The translations under genes were made by a program, and so were the position numbers. Shown piece by piece: positions 15,634 through 32,200 of a DNA stretch of 64,000 nucleotides (position 1 is its first letter; each line of letters starts with the position of its first letter). Origin of the DNA: Adineta vaga. Its lineage: Eukaryota > Rotifera. The stretch is from assembly GCA_021613535.1 (NCBI GenBank), contig CP075495.1:4464001-4528000 (forward strand), in the 5' to 3' direction. Under the pieces are notes generated by a model that saw only the letters and a program-made list of their open reading frames with translations, did not search any database and had not been told where the DNA came from.

Positions 15634-16770
15634 GGAATTAACGTTTTAAATCATCATCTGATCAACTGAAAAAAAGAGTAAGTTTTTCATATAGGAAATC
15701 TCTGATTGGCCAATAGAAATCTACCAATTAGATTTTTATCATTTTCATCTAAAGAGATTTAACAAATACAAATTTTTTGAGAATAAAATAAACATTGTTT
15801 TGAAAGAAAAAGAATCTTTTCTGAAGTAAATTAATATCGATGATTGTACTGCCCTCTGTAATATGCAATCTATCTGAATAGCAGTCTAATTCGATTCGAC
15901 TTCGAATATAATTGACGATTTTCAAAAAATGCTCCTAATCATTAAATGTTGATGGATAAAGATTTAGACTTTCTTACCCATAAATATAATTTGTAAGAAG
16001 AGTCATATAGGTGTTTAATTTTGAATTATAATGAATGGTAACCAAAATAAAACTATATTCCTATTCTATGGAAAAACTCTAGCTAAAGTTTCGTGATTTA
16101 TATTCGCATTCAAATTAGGCTGCTCATGATATTCTTACGATCATCAGTATGAGAAGATATGCGATAAAACCTTAACAACCAAAATTAAACTATAGGACTG
16201 CCCATCACATGTGTACGCATGCAAAAAGACAACTAGTCATTCAATTGATGTATTACATCAATCATTTACGGCCCGTACGATTAGGGAGAGAATGGGGAGC
16301 ATATTTTCCCTCTCTAATATTTTTCTAACATATTGTCTTTCTACCGCAGAATTTAGGGGCATGACTTTTTTATCAGTTAGCAAACACGACGAACTGTACA
16401 CAGACAAACATGTTGTATTTTTCGATAAAAAAAAATAGCATTCTCTCTATAAGTATATAGAAAGAATTGCTTGCTATTTCGCACACGAATGATTTCTGAG
16501 AAGATGTTCCATTTTCTTCTTCAATGTGTCCTATTTTCTCCTTTAGTTTAGATTGCTTTCTCTTTCAAATTGGTAGACTTTCTCCCTTGAATCTCCCCCT
16601 CCCTGAGCAAAACTAAACGAAAGCTGTGATTATTTGGAATAGAAATAAACAGATGCTCCATTTATCATATGATTCAGAACTGACTTTTCTTCTCACTGAC
16701 TTTTTTGTTTAATTTTCTTTTTTTTATACATCATAATTGAAGAGAAAATTCTCAGATCCTACAGTTATGT
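15634..16770. other. Intergenic region upstream of the zinc-finger gene
   Basis: No supported exon on either strand. Short open frames here lack any family motif. Confidence 0.45.
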
Positions 16771-16778
16771 ATGATTTT

Positions 16779-17404
16779 CAGAGACCGGACAAGTACAAGT
16801 GCAGCAAGTATGATTAAAACTACTTGTACTTTTAAAGTTGAACTTTGAACTTTTACTCAAGTACAATTACTTCGGTATATTTGTACTCATAGTACCGGTG
16901 CTGAGTACATTAGTAGGAAGTACTCGTACTTCAGTACATTTTACTAACTACCGGTGCTTCTGTACATTTTTGCGCAAACGAAAAATATTACAAACCATAA
17001 CACTAAAAAGCATAAATTATAATCATTTATATTTATCGTATGATATTGTTTTCTTTCGTAATTGTTTTGAAATTGATTGATTTTTTCTTGCTCAGTATAA
17101 CTTTTACATTTTTATTTTGAATTATCTTACTATTTTTTTCGAATACTCGTCTACAATATGTATGCTTATCGCGAATGTTTCAAATTGTAGCTACATGACA
17201 TAAGTATGCGCTGAAATATATGAAATATACGTTTTATTGAAACTTCACGATATAATCAAGTCAAAACAAGAAGAAACATGATAATTACAGATTAAATAAG
17301 CGAAGTAAACGTTTAGAAAAGATAAGCAAGTACATTTTGTACTTACAATTCTTCAGTACAAGAGTACAGAAATACTGAGTATTGTACTTAGTATCCAGTC
17401 TCTG
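16779..17404. mobile_element. Non-autonomous hAT-like DNA transposon (MITE)
   Basis: 626 bases bounded by imperfect terminal inverted repeats. The left end is CAGAGACCGGA and the right end, read on the opposite strand, is CAGAGACTGGA. The element is flanked by an 8-base duplication that matches at 7 of 8 positions: ATGATTTT at 16771-16778 and ATGATTGT at 17405-17412. Eight-base duplications and CAGAG ends are hAT hallmarks. Both ends carry many short AGTAC/GTACT motifs in subterminal clusters (16790-16970 and 17330-17395), as expected for transposase binding. There is no transposase frame, so it would need a helper in trans. Confidence 0.8.
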
Positions 17405-17588
17405 ATGATTGTTCATCCTTAATCCAGATTTAACAAGCGTTTTATTTTATCTTGATTAAACAAAGTTTATTGTTGAGAAACTAATGTTTTTTTATGATTT
17501 TAATAAACAACAAGTCTGAATTAAATGAGAAAACTAGAAACTATTGAGTATTTCTTTATACATTAATACATACAGTAAAAGTCTATAT

Positions 17589-18047
17589 TTACAACAAAGG
17601 AAAATACAAATGAAAATCTTTAGGACGAACATATAACTCATTTGTAATAAGATGTCTTATCCGAGAACAGTTGGAACGTGCTACATCGTCAGTAAAATTG
17701 TTTGTAACTATTTTTAATGTTTCATAACCGATGTGAAGTTCCAGCAAACAAGGTAAACGAATATTATTTTCAAAGAGAAACTGCTCAGCATAATCAATAT
17801 GTGCGTTCGTAATATCCAATTTCTGGAGATGTGGAAATGTGATCAATGTAGATGAGTGTTACTTCTTCTTTTGTGCTTTCAAATTATTCAAACTTATGTT
17901 ACGAATGAACGGAAAACGTTGAAAGATATTCTCAAATAAATCATGTTCAAATGGATAAGAACCAGTCATTATTACTGATCGAACTTTATCAAATACACCA
18001 CTTTCAAAAGAATTGGTCGTTATAACTTTTGCCTTTTCTTTTGTCAA
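17589..18047 (-). pseudogene. F-box/leucine-rich-like protein relic
   Basis: Read on the minus strand, FDKVRSVIMTGSYPFEH and FPFIRNISLNNLKAQKKK are followed by an in-frame TAA. The same frame then continues with STLITFPHLQKLDITNAHI and a C-terminal segment ending HLYFPLL with a stop. The pattern resembles the C-terminal part of the very large F-box-like families of bdelloid rotifers, from memory of the family style. The internal stop and missing N-terminal F-box make it a fragment. Confidence 0.55.
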
Positions 18048-19291
18048 ATAATTATTTTATCATGTCATTGTTTTCTGATCTTTTTGTTTTAAATAAACGT
18101 TTCTTTAAAAAATAATTATTTCCAAGTTATTAATCAGATAGATTTAATATTTTTATGATAATTCCCTTTTCTGTAAGAAAGGGTCATAGAGCGTTAAAAT
18201 CATCGGCTTGAAGAGGTCCGTGAAAAATTTAATTTATCCTGATTTACTTTTCTCTATAGAAAAAAAATTCCTTTTAATACTTTTGGTACCTGTCTCTGTC
18301 TTCATCCAATCTCGTTAAGTGCGTGTACGTTCTGCAGCAATCTATGAACAAATAGAAATAGTAACGAAGGATAAAAATAGAATTTTATTTAAAAAGTTTA
18401 AAAAGAATGATTTCGCTGAGGATTAACGGATGAATGTCTGCAATTATGTAAATGAAACAGAAACAAGTAGTAAAATTTCGATCGTTCACCAGAAAGATTG
18501 CGCAAAATGTTCACGTACTGTTTTAACCAGTTATTGGTTTGTTCATAGACTACGTTATTAACATCATCTAGATCGAAACGTAGATTGATGTTGCGTTCTT
18601 TGCGATACATTGGTCGCGTGTATGTTTTTAGATGAAGACGATCGATGTACATGCCACACGAGTCAAGAAATTATAAGTCATTCTATATGACTTTAAGCAG
18701 CGCTATTGACGAAAATTTTTCTATTTACAGATATTCAATCTTAATAATAGTTTCTGAATCTATGTGTATGTTGGCGTCCATACTCGGATTCAGGCCAATC
18801 TATGCTGTGGTGAAATAGGTAGTTTTTTTTTGCCTTTTGTCTCTTTCTCTTTTTCTATCAGCTCTTGGACATATTCTCTGATTACGATTCATATTTGCGT
18901 TCCTTATAATAAACGTAAAGAATCACTCAAAATGAAATGCTGAATGATAGTTCTGTTTAGAAGAGCTTTGTTGTAAATATTGACTTTTTCTGTGCTAATG
19001 ACGAAGAATAGTTAAGTGCAGAGTACACTTTTGCATCATCTTTCCAGTTCTGATGACGAAGAATAGATATAAGTTTAGGGTTCAGAATACACTTTTGCAT
19101 CATCCTGTCCTGTTCTCGTGCATATTATATAATATGAAGTATTCATTGGAGAAGAAATCATCCAATAAAATCACTATTTTTTTCTTTCTCTGATCCGATT
19201 CGCCTGGTTTCAAAACTGTCCGTATACCTTTGTGCGATTTTCTTTTATTTACGATCAGTTTTATTATTGATATTGATCTGATCTATTCAAA
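18048..19291. other. Region upstream of aconitase
   Basis: Contains an 84-codon minus-strand frame (18652-18398) with no recognisable motif, possibly a further piece of the F-box-like relic, and a short tandem duplication. The aconitase promoter should lie in the last few hundred bases. Confidence 0.4.
18998..19113 (+). repeat. Imperfect tandem duplication, two units of 50-60 bases
   Basis: Each unit begins TGACGAAGAATAG and ends TACACTTTTGCATCATC followed by a C/T-rich stretch. The units lie end to end about 180 bases before the aconitase start codon. The second unit has about ten extra bases. Confidence 0.7.
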
Positions 19292-22748
<3,457 letters not shown>

Positions 22749-25700
22749 TCAATAAAATCTACATTCTCCTTTCCTCTTTCTTATTCCATATTTCTATTCA
22801 ACATCTGCTTATATTTACTGACATTAAAAAACTTTTAAAGAGTATATCTGACAAATTTTGTTTTATTTGATATATTATGAACCTGCGTTTTTTCTTTCTA
22901 TACTCACGAAAAAACACAAACATATATCTATCTATGTTAGCTTCTTTGTTTTTTATTCTAAAACAAAATGTCGTTTTCCCTGATATCATCATAAACAATC
23001 TTTCTGAGCATATTGTCAATAAAGATCAATAAACAATGGTTCATTTTCGATTATATTTTTCCAGTTGTTTCTAAATAACATACATTTTAAACGAGTAAAT
23101 AATGAACATAGTTACATGACTATAAATATCATTAAGAATAATTACATTCTTTATTAGATGATTACAATGCACATTATTTACAAGTGATTACATGAACAAT
23201 GAATATAAAGGCATTCATTTTCATTTCTACTAAACAAAGTTGTAACTGCTCTTTTCTCTTTTCTATATAAACTATAGATACACGTTCATAGATATCTAAA
23301 CATCTGTATCAGATTCTTTATGACAGATTGCTCACTATCTTTTTTTGATTAATTTCCGCCAGTTATAAACAATCGCTTTATATATTTTCTTTCAAATCAT
23401 TATTTGAACTTATTCATACATTTGAAAATCCTATTGAAAACTTCGAGTAGATCTATCTTATTTTTGCTTTCGAATATCAAATATCGATTTTACTACGATA
23501 ATTTTAATAAACCCACAAGAATTGATTATAAACATATCAGATATCTGGATCTATTCTTTGCATGTATGTATCTGATATCCATTTAGATGAAGAAACTAAG
23601 TGTATCATGTATATAGAAGTTTCTTTTTTTTTCTATCTTAATATAATTAGATCAATACCAAGGGAGTTTGTGATAAATATCTATCGCGATATGAATATTG
23701 ATTGGAAAGAGACATGGTGGGATATTTTGACAACAATTAAATTCAGACATCTGCACTCGATCGTATGCACCTAGTGATGACATTTTTTTGTATTGCTATC
23801 TTTTATACACTTCGAAGATGATCAATGACAATTTTATATAATGATATTGGCATTTAAGGTAATAAAATGTCAAGAGTTTATATTCTATGTATGTATGTAT
23901 GTACGTACAGAAAAGAATCTTTTTTTTTCTTCTTCTGTTTCGTCATCGTAGAATTGAATAAAGACGACTAATAGAAAAAAATAATCATCTGCACCATAAA
24001 TAGGACACTCCTTTGTTACCATTGAAGCATTGTTCATGCATGATAGAGCATAGAATATTGGATCAAAAACAAGTAGACTTACTCTTTAGAAAATAGATTA
24101 TAGTGAAGTGCATGATTCCTCGAGGCAATTTATAATTAAATTCGAAGATCGCAGAAATGACAATAATTTAATTTTAACCAAAAACAAAATTTGAATCAGT
24201 AAGTTATGAAAAATGACAACAAAAAAAAGACCCTAGTGAGTTGAAGAAATCAGGTGACGTATTCTTTTTTTCTTCTGACTCTGACATCTAGGAAATATTT
24301 CAGCTGTCAAACATGGGAGAAACTAATTAGGTTAGAATAGCAGTCGAGAAACAATTTGTTGTTTTCTATAAGATATATTATATATAAATTGTTATTTTAT
24401 TTCTCCTATGTCATAATCAGGTAATTTATTCTTTATTACATTTGTTAATAGATTGATTTTCTGTCGTTGTCAACCAGTCATAAGGGAAAACCAATCGATG
24501 TATTTGCTTTTTGTTTTTTTTCACCGTTTATCTATTTATCGATCAATTGACCTTGTTAAGCTTCATAAAAGACAACAAAAGTGTTATTATAATAACTAAT
24601 AGGATATTTAAGGAAAAAAATTTGTGTCTTGACTATTCGAAAGAGAGAAAAGAAAAAAGAACGGGAACATTATCGTTCGTTTTTTTCTGCTATTTAACTA
24701 TGTTATTCTTTTGCTTTGATTTGAAAATGTTAAATAAGATTATTGATAACGCATCTAAAGTAATACAATTAATAAAGAATATAGAAGAAAACAAGACGCA
24801 TCTATGTTGATGGAAATCAAAAAAAACAAAAATAGCATGTCTGTTTTTTTCTTCCATTGATAGAATTAGTTAGAAGATATGTGAATATATACATGCCATA
24901 TATATCTTACTCAGCAAGACTTTTCGTCGTTTTCTTTTCTTCTTGACTGCTTGATTATAGATAGATATAATACATTAACAAGGAAGTTTGCTCGTAGAGA
25001 GTAATGTTATTTTTAAGATGAAGAAATGAGCAAGTGAACAAAACGGATGTTGTCGTTTTCTTTTTTTTACCGTCTCTATGAATAATAAAAGAATGCATCC
25101 GTTCTGTCATGATAGGACCAGATTTTGACATAGATGAACGATGATAACCAACTAAAGACTTTGTTCAATAAACATATAGAGAATGTTCTTTCTTATACTT
25201 CATCTATTTTTGTTCGTTCTTCTTTATTACTCGAAGAACAGCTTATGTTTTTTCCTTCTTTTCTTTCTTATTCTTGCAATATGTGGTAAACATAGAGATG
25301 CATATATGTCTGTTACTATGTTTTCCTAGTATCACCATCGGCACATTCTCGAGACGATAGTTAAGTATACATAGTCGGTCAGATGGTAAAACACATCACA
25401 AGCTAGACTTAACTAGGAATAGATTATATATGCATTGTTGTTTCTTAGAATAAACGTGAGAAAACTGTCCTATGTATCATATCTATTTAGGCTGTATTTC
25501 ATTTAGAACGACGTAAGGTTTTTTCTTTTTCTTTTTCTTCTTCTTCTCCTTCTGATGCAATTGAAAAAACATCAAATAACAGTAATAGCCAATACTACTG
25601 TTATTAGAAATAAAAAAGAAGAAAATAGAAGTGCGAAACACACATACACGTTTTCTGTTCTCCCTGTTGAAAAAGAAAAATATTATGTCTAGAGCTATCG

Positions 25701-26280
25701 ACCACTTGGCATATGTCACGAGAGTTAATCAAGAGCATGTAATCAATTCATTTTTTGTTTCATATGGTAAGTGTTGCAGAAAACTCAAGGACTTATTATT
25801 GTTATCAATGTTATTGTTCTTTGTCAATATAGTGATGAAACAACGAGGACGAACATTAGAATATTAGAAAATGTTTTGGCCTTACGTGTTTATTAATAAT
25901 TCATAACAGGAAACACATCTATAGATATAGACTTTTTTTCTGCCTACTATCAATGGCCATGCGACGAGAACAAACGAATACCTTTTGCTCCATCAATCTC
26001 TTATCAATCATCAGGACGAAGAAGAAGAAGAAGAAGACGAAAGAGCGAGAAGAAGGAGGAGAAGAAGGAGAAGAAGAAAAAAACGGTAGAGAAGAAAAGG
26101 AAAAGATCGATTCTTTCTTTTTTTTTTTCTTCTTTTGTTCTATCATACTTGTTACATGCACACTATATACTCGTTATTTAGAAGGGCCTATCATCTATTA
26201 AGAAAAAAACCGTTCGTTTTTTTTTCTTCTATTGTATTTATTTACTGTAGGTAAGCAACTAGACGTCAGTTGATGATAGT
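22749..26280. other. 3.5 kb without a recognisable gene
   Basis: Holds the ACO2 3' UTR and the region upstream of the IP3 receptor. It is T-rich with many short frames, none showing a domain, signal peptide or splice-joined reading frame I can support. Unusually long for this gene-dense window, so regulatory sequence or non-coding RNA is possible. Confidence 0.5.
26017..26107 (+). repeat. Purine-rich GAA/GGA tract
   Basis: About 90 bases almost entirely of purines on the plus strand, made of GAAGAA, GGAGGA and AAAAAA units, about 175 bases before the IP3 receptor start codon. Possible promoter tract or intramolecular triplex former. Confidence 0.75.
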
Positions 26281-29200
26281 ATGGAGTCAAGTTTGACGTC
26301 GAGTTTCCTGAAAATTGGTGATACAGTAGCTTTATATGCCGAAGGAACAGTTTGTGGATTTATTAGTACACTTGGGTAAGATACATTTGTTACTTTCAAT
26401 TTTATAATGAAGTTTTTCGTAATATTCAATTAATAGTCTTGTTGATGATCGATGTGTCGTACAACCTGATGCCGGTGATTTACAAAAACCACCAAAAAAA
26501 TTTCGCGGTAAAGATAAATTTTGATCAGGAAAAAAAACGATTGTATCTAACAATCTGATTTTTATCTTCATCCATAGATTGTTTGTTTCGTATATGTCCC
26601 AGTCATCGTTATAGCGCTCAAACTCAATATTGGAATGCTTTGAAAAGTCCAAGTGCTGTTCGAGATTTGAAAAAATTACAATTAGCAGCAGATACAGAAA
26701 AACGTCAAAATGAGGAAGAAAGTCGGAAACAAACGGGTACAATTATTAAATATGGCGATACAGTTGTTCAATTACTTCATATTAAAAGTAATAAATATTT
26801 AACAGTGAATAAACGTCTCCCAGCATTTTTGGAAAAAAATGCCATGCGTGTTTCTCTCGATGTTAGTGGTACTGAAGGTTCATGGTTTCAAATCGAACCA
26901 TATTATAAATTACGTGCGAAAGGCGAACGTGTACGTTTTCTTTAGTTTTGTACATGATTAATAATTTCTCCTAGGAAATTAATATGTTCTCTAGGTTGTA
27001 GTTGGTGATAAAGTTGTATTGATGCCATATAGTGGTGGACAACCATTACATGTTAGTGAATTAGAATTACCAGATCATCCTGGTTCCAAAGAAGTACGTA
27101 GAGATATTTTCGTTTTCTAATCATAAGTATGAAATTCGACATTCCAACTGGTTAAAATCAAAGAGAGATTATTGTGAAAGAAAAAAAAACAAAATTAACT
27201 TTCTTCTAGTGCTGCAGTGTTATTAATTTACATACGGTATTAAAAGAATGAGATTTGATTCGTTTTGAAAATGCAGTGCAGTTTTTGTTTGTTATTTTTC
27301 TAATGCATGTGCAATGTGATTGATATTTTTATTTTCTCTGTTATTTAGATCAATTGTTATTCATATACTTCCGTATGTTTGATGTGCATTTGTAGACACA
27401 CACACACACGCATTAGCACATTAATAAGAAACAAAAAATTCTCATTTTATTTGCCTGTCAAATGAGATAAATTTGCTTTTTCACGTATCTTTCTATAATA
27501 TTTCAATGGTGAAAGTTTTTCAGAGAGATTAGGATAATACGATTTGAATGCATGTCAGATTTTTCTATTCATGGATAATAATGATGATTACAGGTTTTGG
27601 TTCTTGAATGAAACTTATGCAAGATTTCATAACTAATTTTTTTGTTCGAAATTGTTTAACAGAATGAAATGAATATCTTTTAACGATTTTTTTCCCTATG
27701 CACTGCATCCCCACGCTTTTCATATCAGTATTGTTTTCAGTGGAGTTATATTTTAATCAAAAAAAAAGAAAGAAAACGATTTGAATCGAGAATTTATTTA
27801 AAATTCTGTTTTTACTCAATAGGTTAATTCTCATCTACAAACAAGTTGGAAAATTGTTTTATTTATGTCATGCTATGAAGGTACTAATGAAGTATTGAAA
27901 AGTGTAAGTTTAAATTTCTTTTGTTTCTTTGAAAATAAAATCTAATTCATTTAAAGGGTGATATTGTTCGTTTATTTCATGCTGAACAAGAGAAATTTCT
28001 GACATGTGATAATTATCGAAAGAAAAGTGTTGTATTTCTACGTGCGACAGGTCGTGCATCAGCAACATCAGCGACGTCATCAAATGCATTGTGGGAAATT
28101 GAAGTTGTTCAACAGGATCCATGTCGTGGTGGTGTTGGTCAATGGAATTCATTATTTCGTTTTAAACATCTAGCTACTGGACAATATCTTGCTGCTGAAG
28201 TTGATAATGATCAAACATTTGATGCAACACGACAAAAATTACGTGGCCCACCCGGTACACCTGTGTTTGCTCTCGTACCTATTCCACATGGTTATGATAT
28301 ATCATCAATATTTGAACTTGATCCAACTACGATAACACGTAATGAAGAAGCTGTACCATGGGGTTCTTATGTACGTTTACAACACATTTGTACGAATACA
28401 TGGGTACATTCAACAAATATTAAATTAGATCCAGATGATGATAATGTTCGTTTTAAAATTGGTTGTGCATTAACAAAAGAAGATCGAGAAGCATTTCAAA
28501 TTGTACATGTATCACCCGATGAAGTACGAGATTTAGATTTTGCTAATGATGCTGCCCAACATTTTGATATGACGGTTTCCAAATGGGAAAAAATTGGAGT
28601 AATGAATGTTCATGCAAATGATAGAAAGTAAGTTCAGATATATATATTTCTTCGAATGAAAAGACGATTCTCTTACATGAAGTATTAGCAAGGTCTTCTT
28701 TCTTCTGTCAAAGATAAACTAATAAATCAAGGATTATTGTATAGATAAAACTAGTTGACAACCGACGAACGAGATAGATGATGATGAAAATAATTTCCGA
28801 TTAGATACAAGTACAATATCGAAATGATAACAAATAATATATATTTTTTCTCTATATTAAGATATGAGAATACATTAGGTCAAAGAAATATGATTAAACA
28901 TATGAAAATCAAAATGTATTTTGTCATACAATTGACAATTGTTCTATAAATAGAAGAAAATGATTGAAATACATATTACTTATCGTGTTTGAAAGAAAAA
29001 TCATGAAATTTCATTCCTTATTCTTTAGACAAGTGATATTACTCTTAACTGATATTGTATATTTTCTTGCTTGTCAAGAAAATAATGGAAGTGATCCATT
29101 CGATGTTCAAATTTTAAAACCTAATCGTGAACGTCAAAAATTAATTCGTGAACAGAATATTCTAAAACAAGTAGATTTCTTCTTCAAGATTGTTACATAT

Positions 29201-32200
29201 CTATATCCTCTTCCATCTAGTTATTTCGTATTCTACGTGTAGTAAAACCTCGATTAGAACAAGAACGTTCCAATGTTCATGCAAACAATGCTTCGTCATC
29301 ATCATCATCATCAATAACAACGACACGTCCGGATTTTCATTCTAATCAATATCAAAATTCAGGAGCCATTAATAATGATACATATGGATCATCACAACAA
29401 CAAGATGCAGATATACGTTTCTCAACGACATTTTATCAAATGAAAACCATCTGTCGACTATGTTATCGAATTCTCAAACATTGTCAACAAGAATATCGAA
29501 AAAATCAAGTACGAAATATGTTTTTTTAACTTATCTTGCATTTAATTTAATATTAGGAAACAATTGCGAAAGAATTTTCTTTCATGCAATCTCAAATTGG
29601 TTATGATATATTAGCTGAAGATACGATCACAGCATTATTACATAATAATAAGAAATTATTAGAAAAACATATAACAGAAAAAGAAATTGATACATTTGTT
29701 AAATTATTACGAGAAAAACGCGATTGCAAGTAATGATCCAATGAATAATTTCTTTCAAGCAAAAAAAAAACTTCGATTTCATTTCTTAGATTTCTTGAAT
29801 ATTTGTCAGATTTATGTGTATCAAGTAATCAAGCTATAGCAAGAACACAAGAAATGATATGTAAATCTGTTTTGGAGAAAAATTCGGATATTTTAATTCG
29901 AACAAAGTTTGTGATCAAAAAACGATTTTATGTTCTTATTCATAGTAGAAATTTGAATATCTTAGATTGGAAGTAAAAGGATGTGTAGAAGATATGATCT
30001 TAGATGATAATGTCAGTCCACCAACTGGTTTTTCAAATCAAAATTTTTTACGTGAAGTTATATTAACATGGGATGGGAAATCAGAATCAATTGAATTTAT
30101 GGCTGGTGTAGTTCGAGATCAATTAGCACATCCAAGACGAGAAGAATTTCGAAGTATTTTAGAATATTACAGGTAAATACGAATATTAACAAAGCAAATT
30201 TTTCAATGACATTCAGCTATAATGTAGGATAATTCATTACTTCATGGACGAATGCTAATATTAGGAATAGCTTCTATTTATCCATCAAGTTTTTATCTCT
30301 CCTTCATTAATTGTCTATGATCCTTTAAAATACTCTGTTTAGTCTCTATCTCATTATAAAAACAATGAATTTTCAGTACATTAATTATGCTAAACTTAAT
30401 ACGTACTAATTTAACTATTCTTGTATTGAATCAGGAAATGTTCAGAAGTGATTTGACTTACCTTATTAAGATAATTCAAATGCATGTAAAATTTTATCAT
30501 TTATATTTTTCTATCTTAGATATCAACTCAATTTATTCTCTCATATGTGCTTTGATCGACAATATTTAGCCATTGACAATTTATCTCTAGAACTATCGAT
30601 TGATTTAATCTTAACGTAAGTTTACAAGAAGAAAAGGATCATACATATATTTTTCTTCTTTTCAGATGTACAAAAAGCGAAAATCTTCCAGCAGATTTAC
30701 GTGCTGCTTTCTGTCGTTTAATGGTTCATATGCATGTTAATCGTGATCCACAAGAAGAAGTTACACGTATCAAATATGCTCGATTATGGAATCAAGTGAA
30801 ACCAGCTATTTCTTTAAATGAGTATATAATCAAATAGAAAACGACGATAGAATATTCTATATTGTTTGACAATATCTATTTAGTTATGATCAAACTATTA
30901 GTGGATCACTTGAACCAGCAGAAAAGAACGAAAATCGTCCAAAATTTGAATCTACAATGAAATTTGTTGAAGATTATTTGAAAACAGTTGTTGAACAACC
31001 CAATTCATTTTCTGATCGTGAACAAAATAAATTAACACATGAAGTAAAAGAGAATGAAAAGAAAATATATTTCTTGAAATGAATCAATATATTCTTTTTC
31101 AAGGTTGTCAATTTAGCTCGTCGATTGATATTCTTTGGTTTCTATAGTTTCGAAGATTTACTGAAACTTACTCAAACATTATTGGGTATTCTCGATACAA
31201 GTAAAGTTCTATCGAATAATATTCATCCATTAGCAATAGAACAAGGTAAGAATTCTTTGATTGATTTTTGTTATTAAAATAAATATTTCTTTAGCTACTA
31301 AACTTGGAACGAATTCAAAATCGAATAAATATGATCATGTTATTTCTTCTACAACATCATATCCAGTACCAGATTCTACAGTTGAACAACAAACTGATGT
31401 TCTCGATGATTTAGCCTATGAAACAAAGATGAATGTTATTGCAATTTTAGAATTTATTCTTGATATTCGTCTTGATTTTCGTATATCTCGACTTATATCG
31501 ATTTTCAAACAAAAATACGATCGTTTAGGTATATAGTTGATAATTCAATTGATTCTTTAATTGTAAATATTTCTAGAACCATCAAATATTTTAACTGGTA
31601 TGGATTTACAAATAGCTGATATTGAATGTATATTTGATTCGAATACGAATCCTATCAATGAACCAAATCTTGATTTGGATGATGCAAAAGGAAAGATTTT
31701 TCTTAAAGTTTTATTGAATTTAATCATGCATGATTATCAACCATTAGTATCACGTGCATTATCATTACTTTTTCGACATTTTAATCAACGTAAAGAAACA
31801 CTTCAACATTTAAATCAAGTTCAATTACTTGTTAGTGAAACGGATATTAAAAATTATAAGCAAATTAAACGTGATCTTGATCAATTACGATTGTTTGTGG
31901 AAAAATCTGAATTATGGGTTTATAAAAAAGGTAAAGATGGCGGATCAATAACAGCCGGTGGAAATGAAGCAAATGCAGATCAAGATGATAGAAAAGATGA
32001 TGAATTTGAAATCAAAGTAAAAATCAAAGGAATTATTCTATATTAAGATAAACATATTCTATTGAATTCAATAGAAATTAGCTACATCATCGGGTTTAAC
32101 CGATCCAGATTTAGATATCAATGGTCCTAATGTAAGCGAAGAATCAGCCTATCGGTATACATCAATCTTCCAGGTTAGTATTTACACACACACATAAGTT

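Noticed and set aside
16838-17080. Coding frame inside the hAT-like element
   Set aside because: 80 codons with no transposase similarity, lying in subterminal repeats.
25919-26201. Open frames on both strands around 26.0 kb
   Set aside because: They come from the purine tract; the Lys/Glu/Gly and Phe/Ser runs are low-complexity artefacts.
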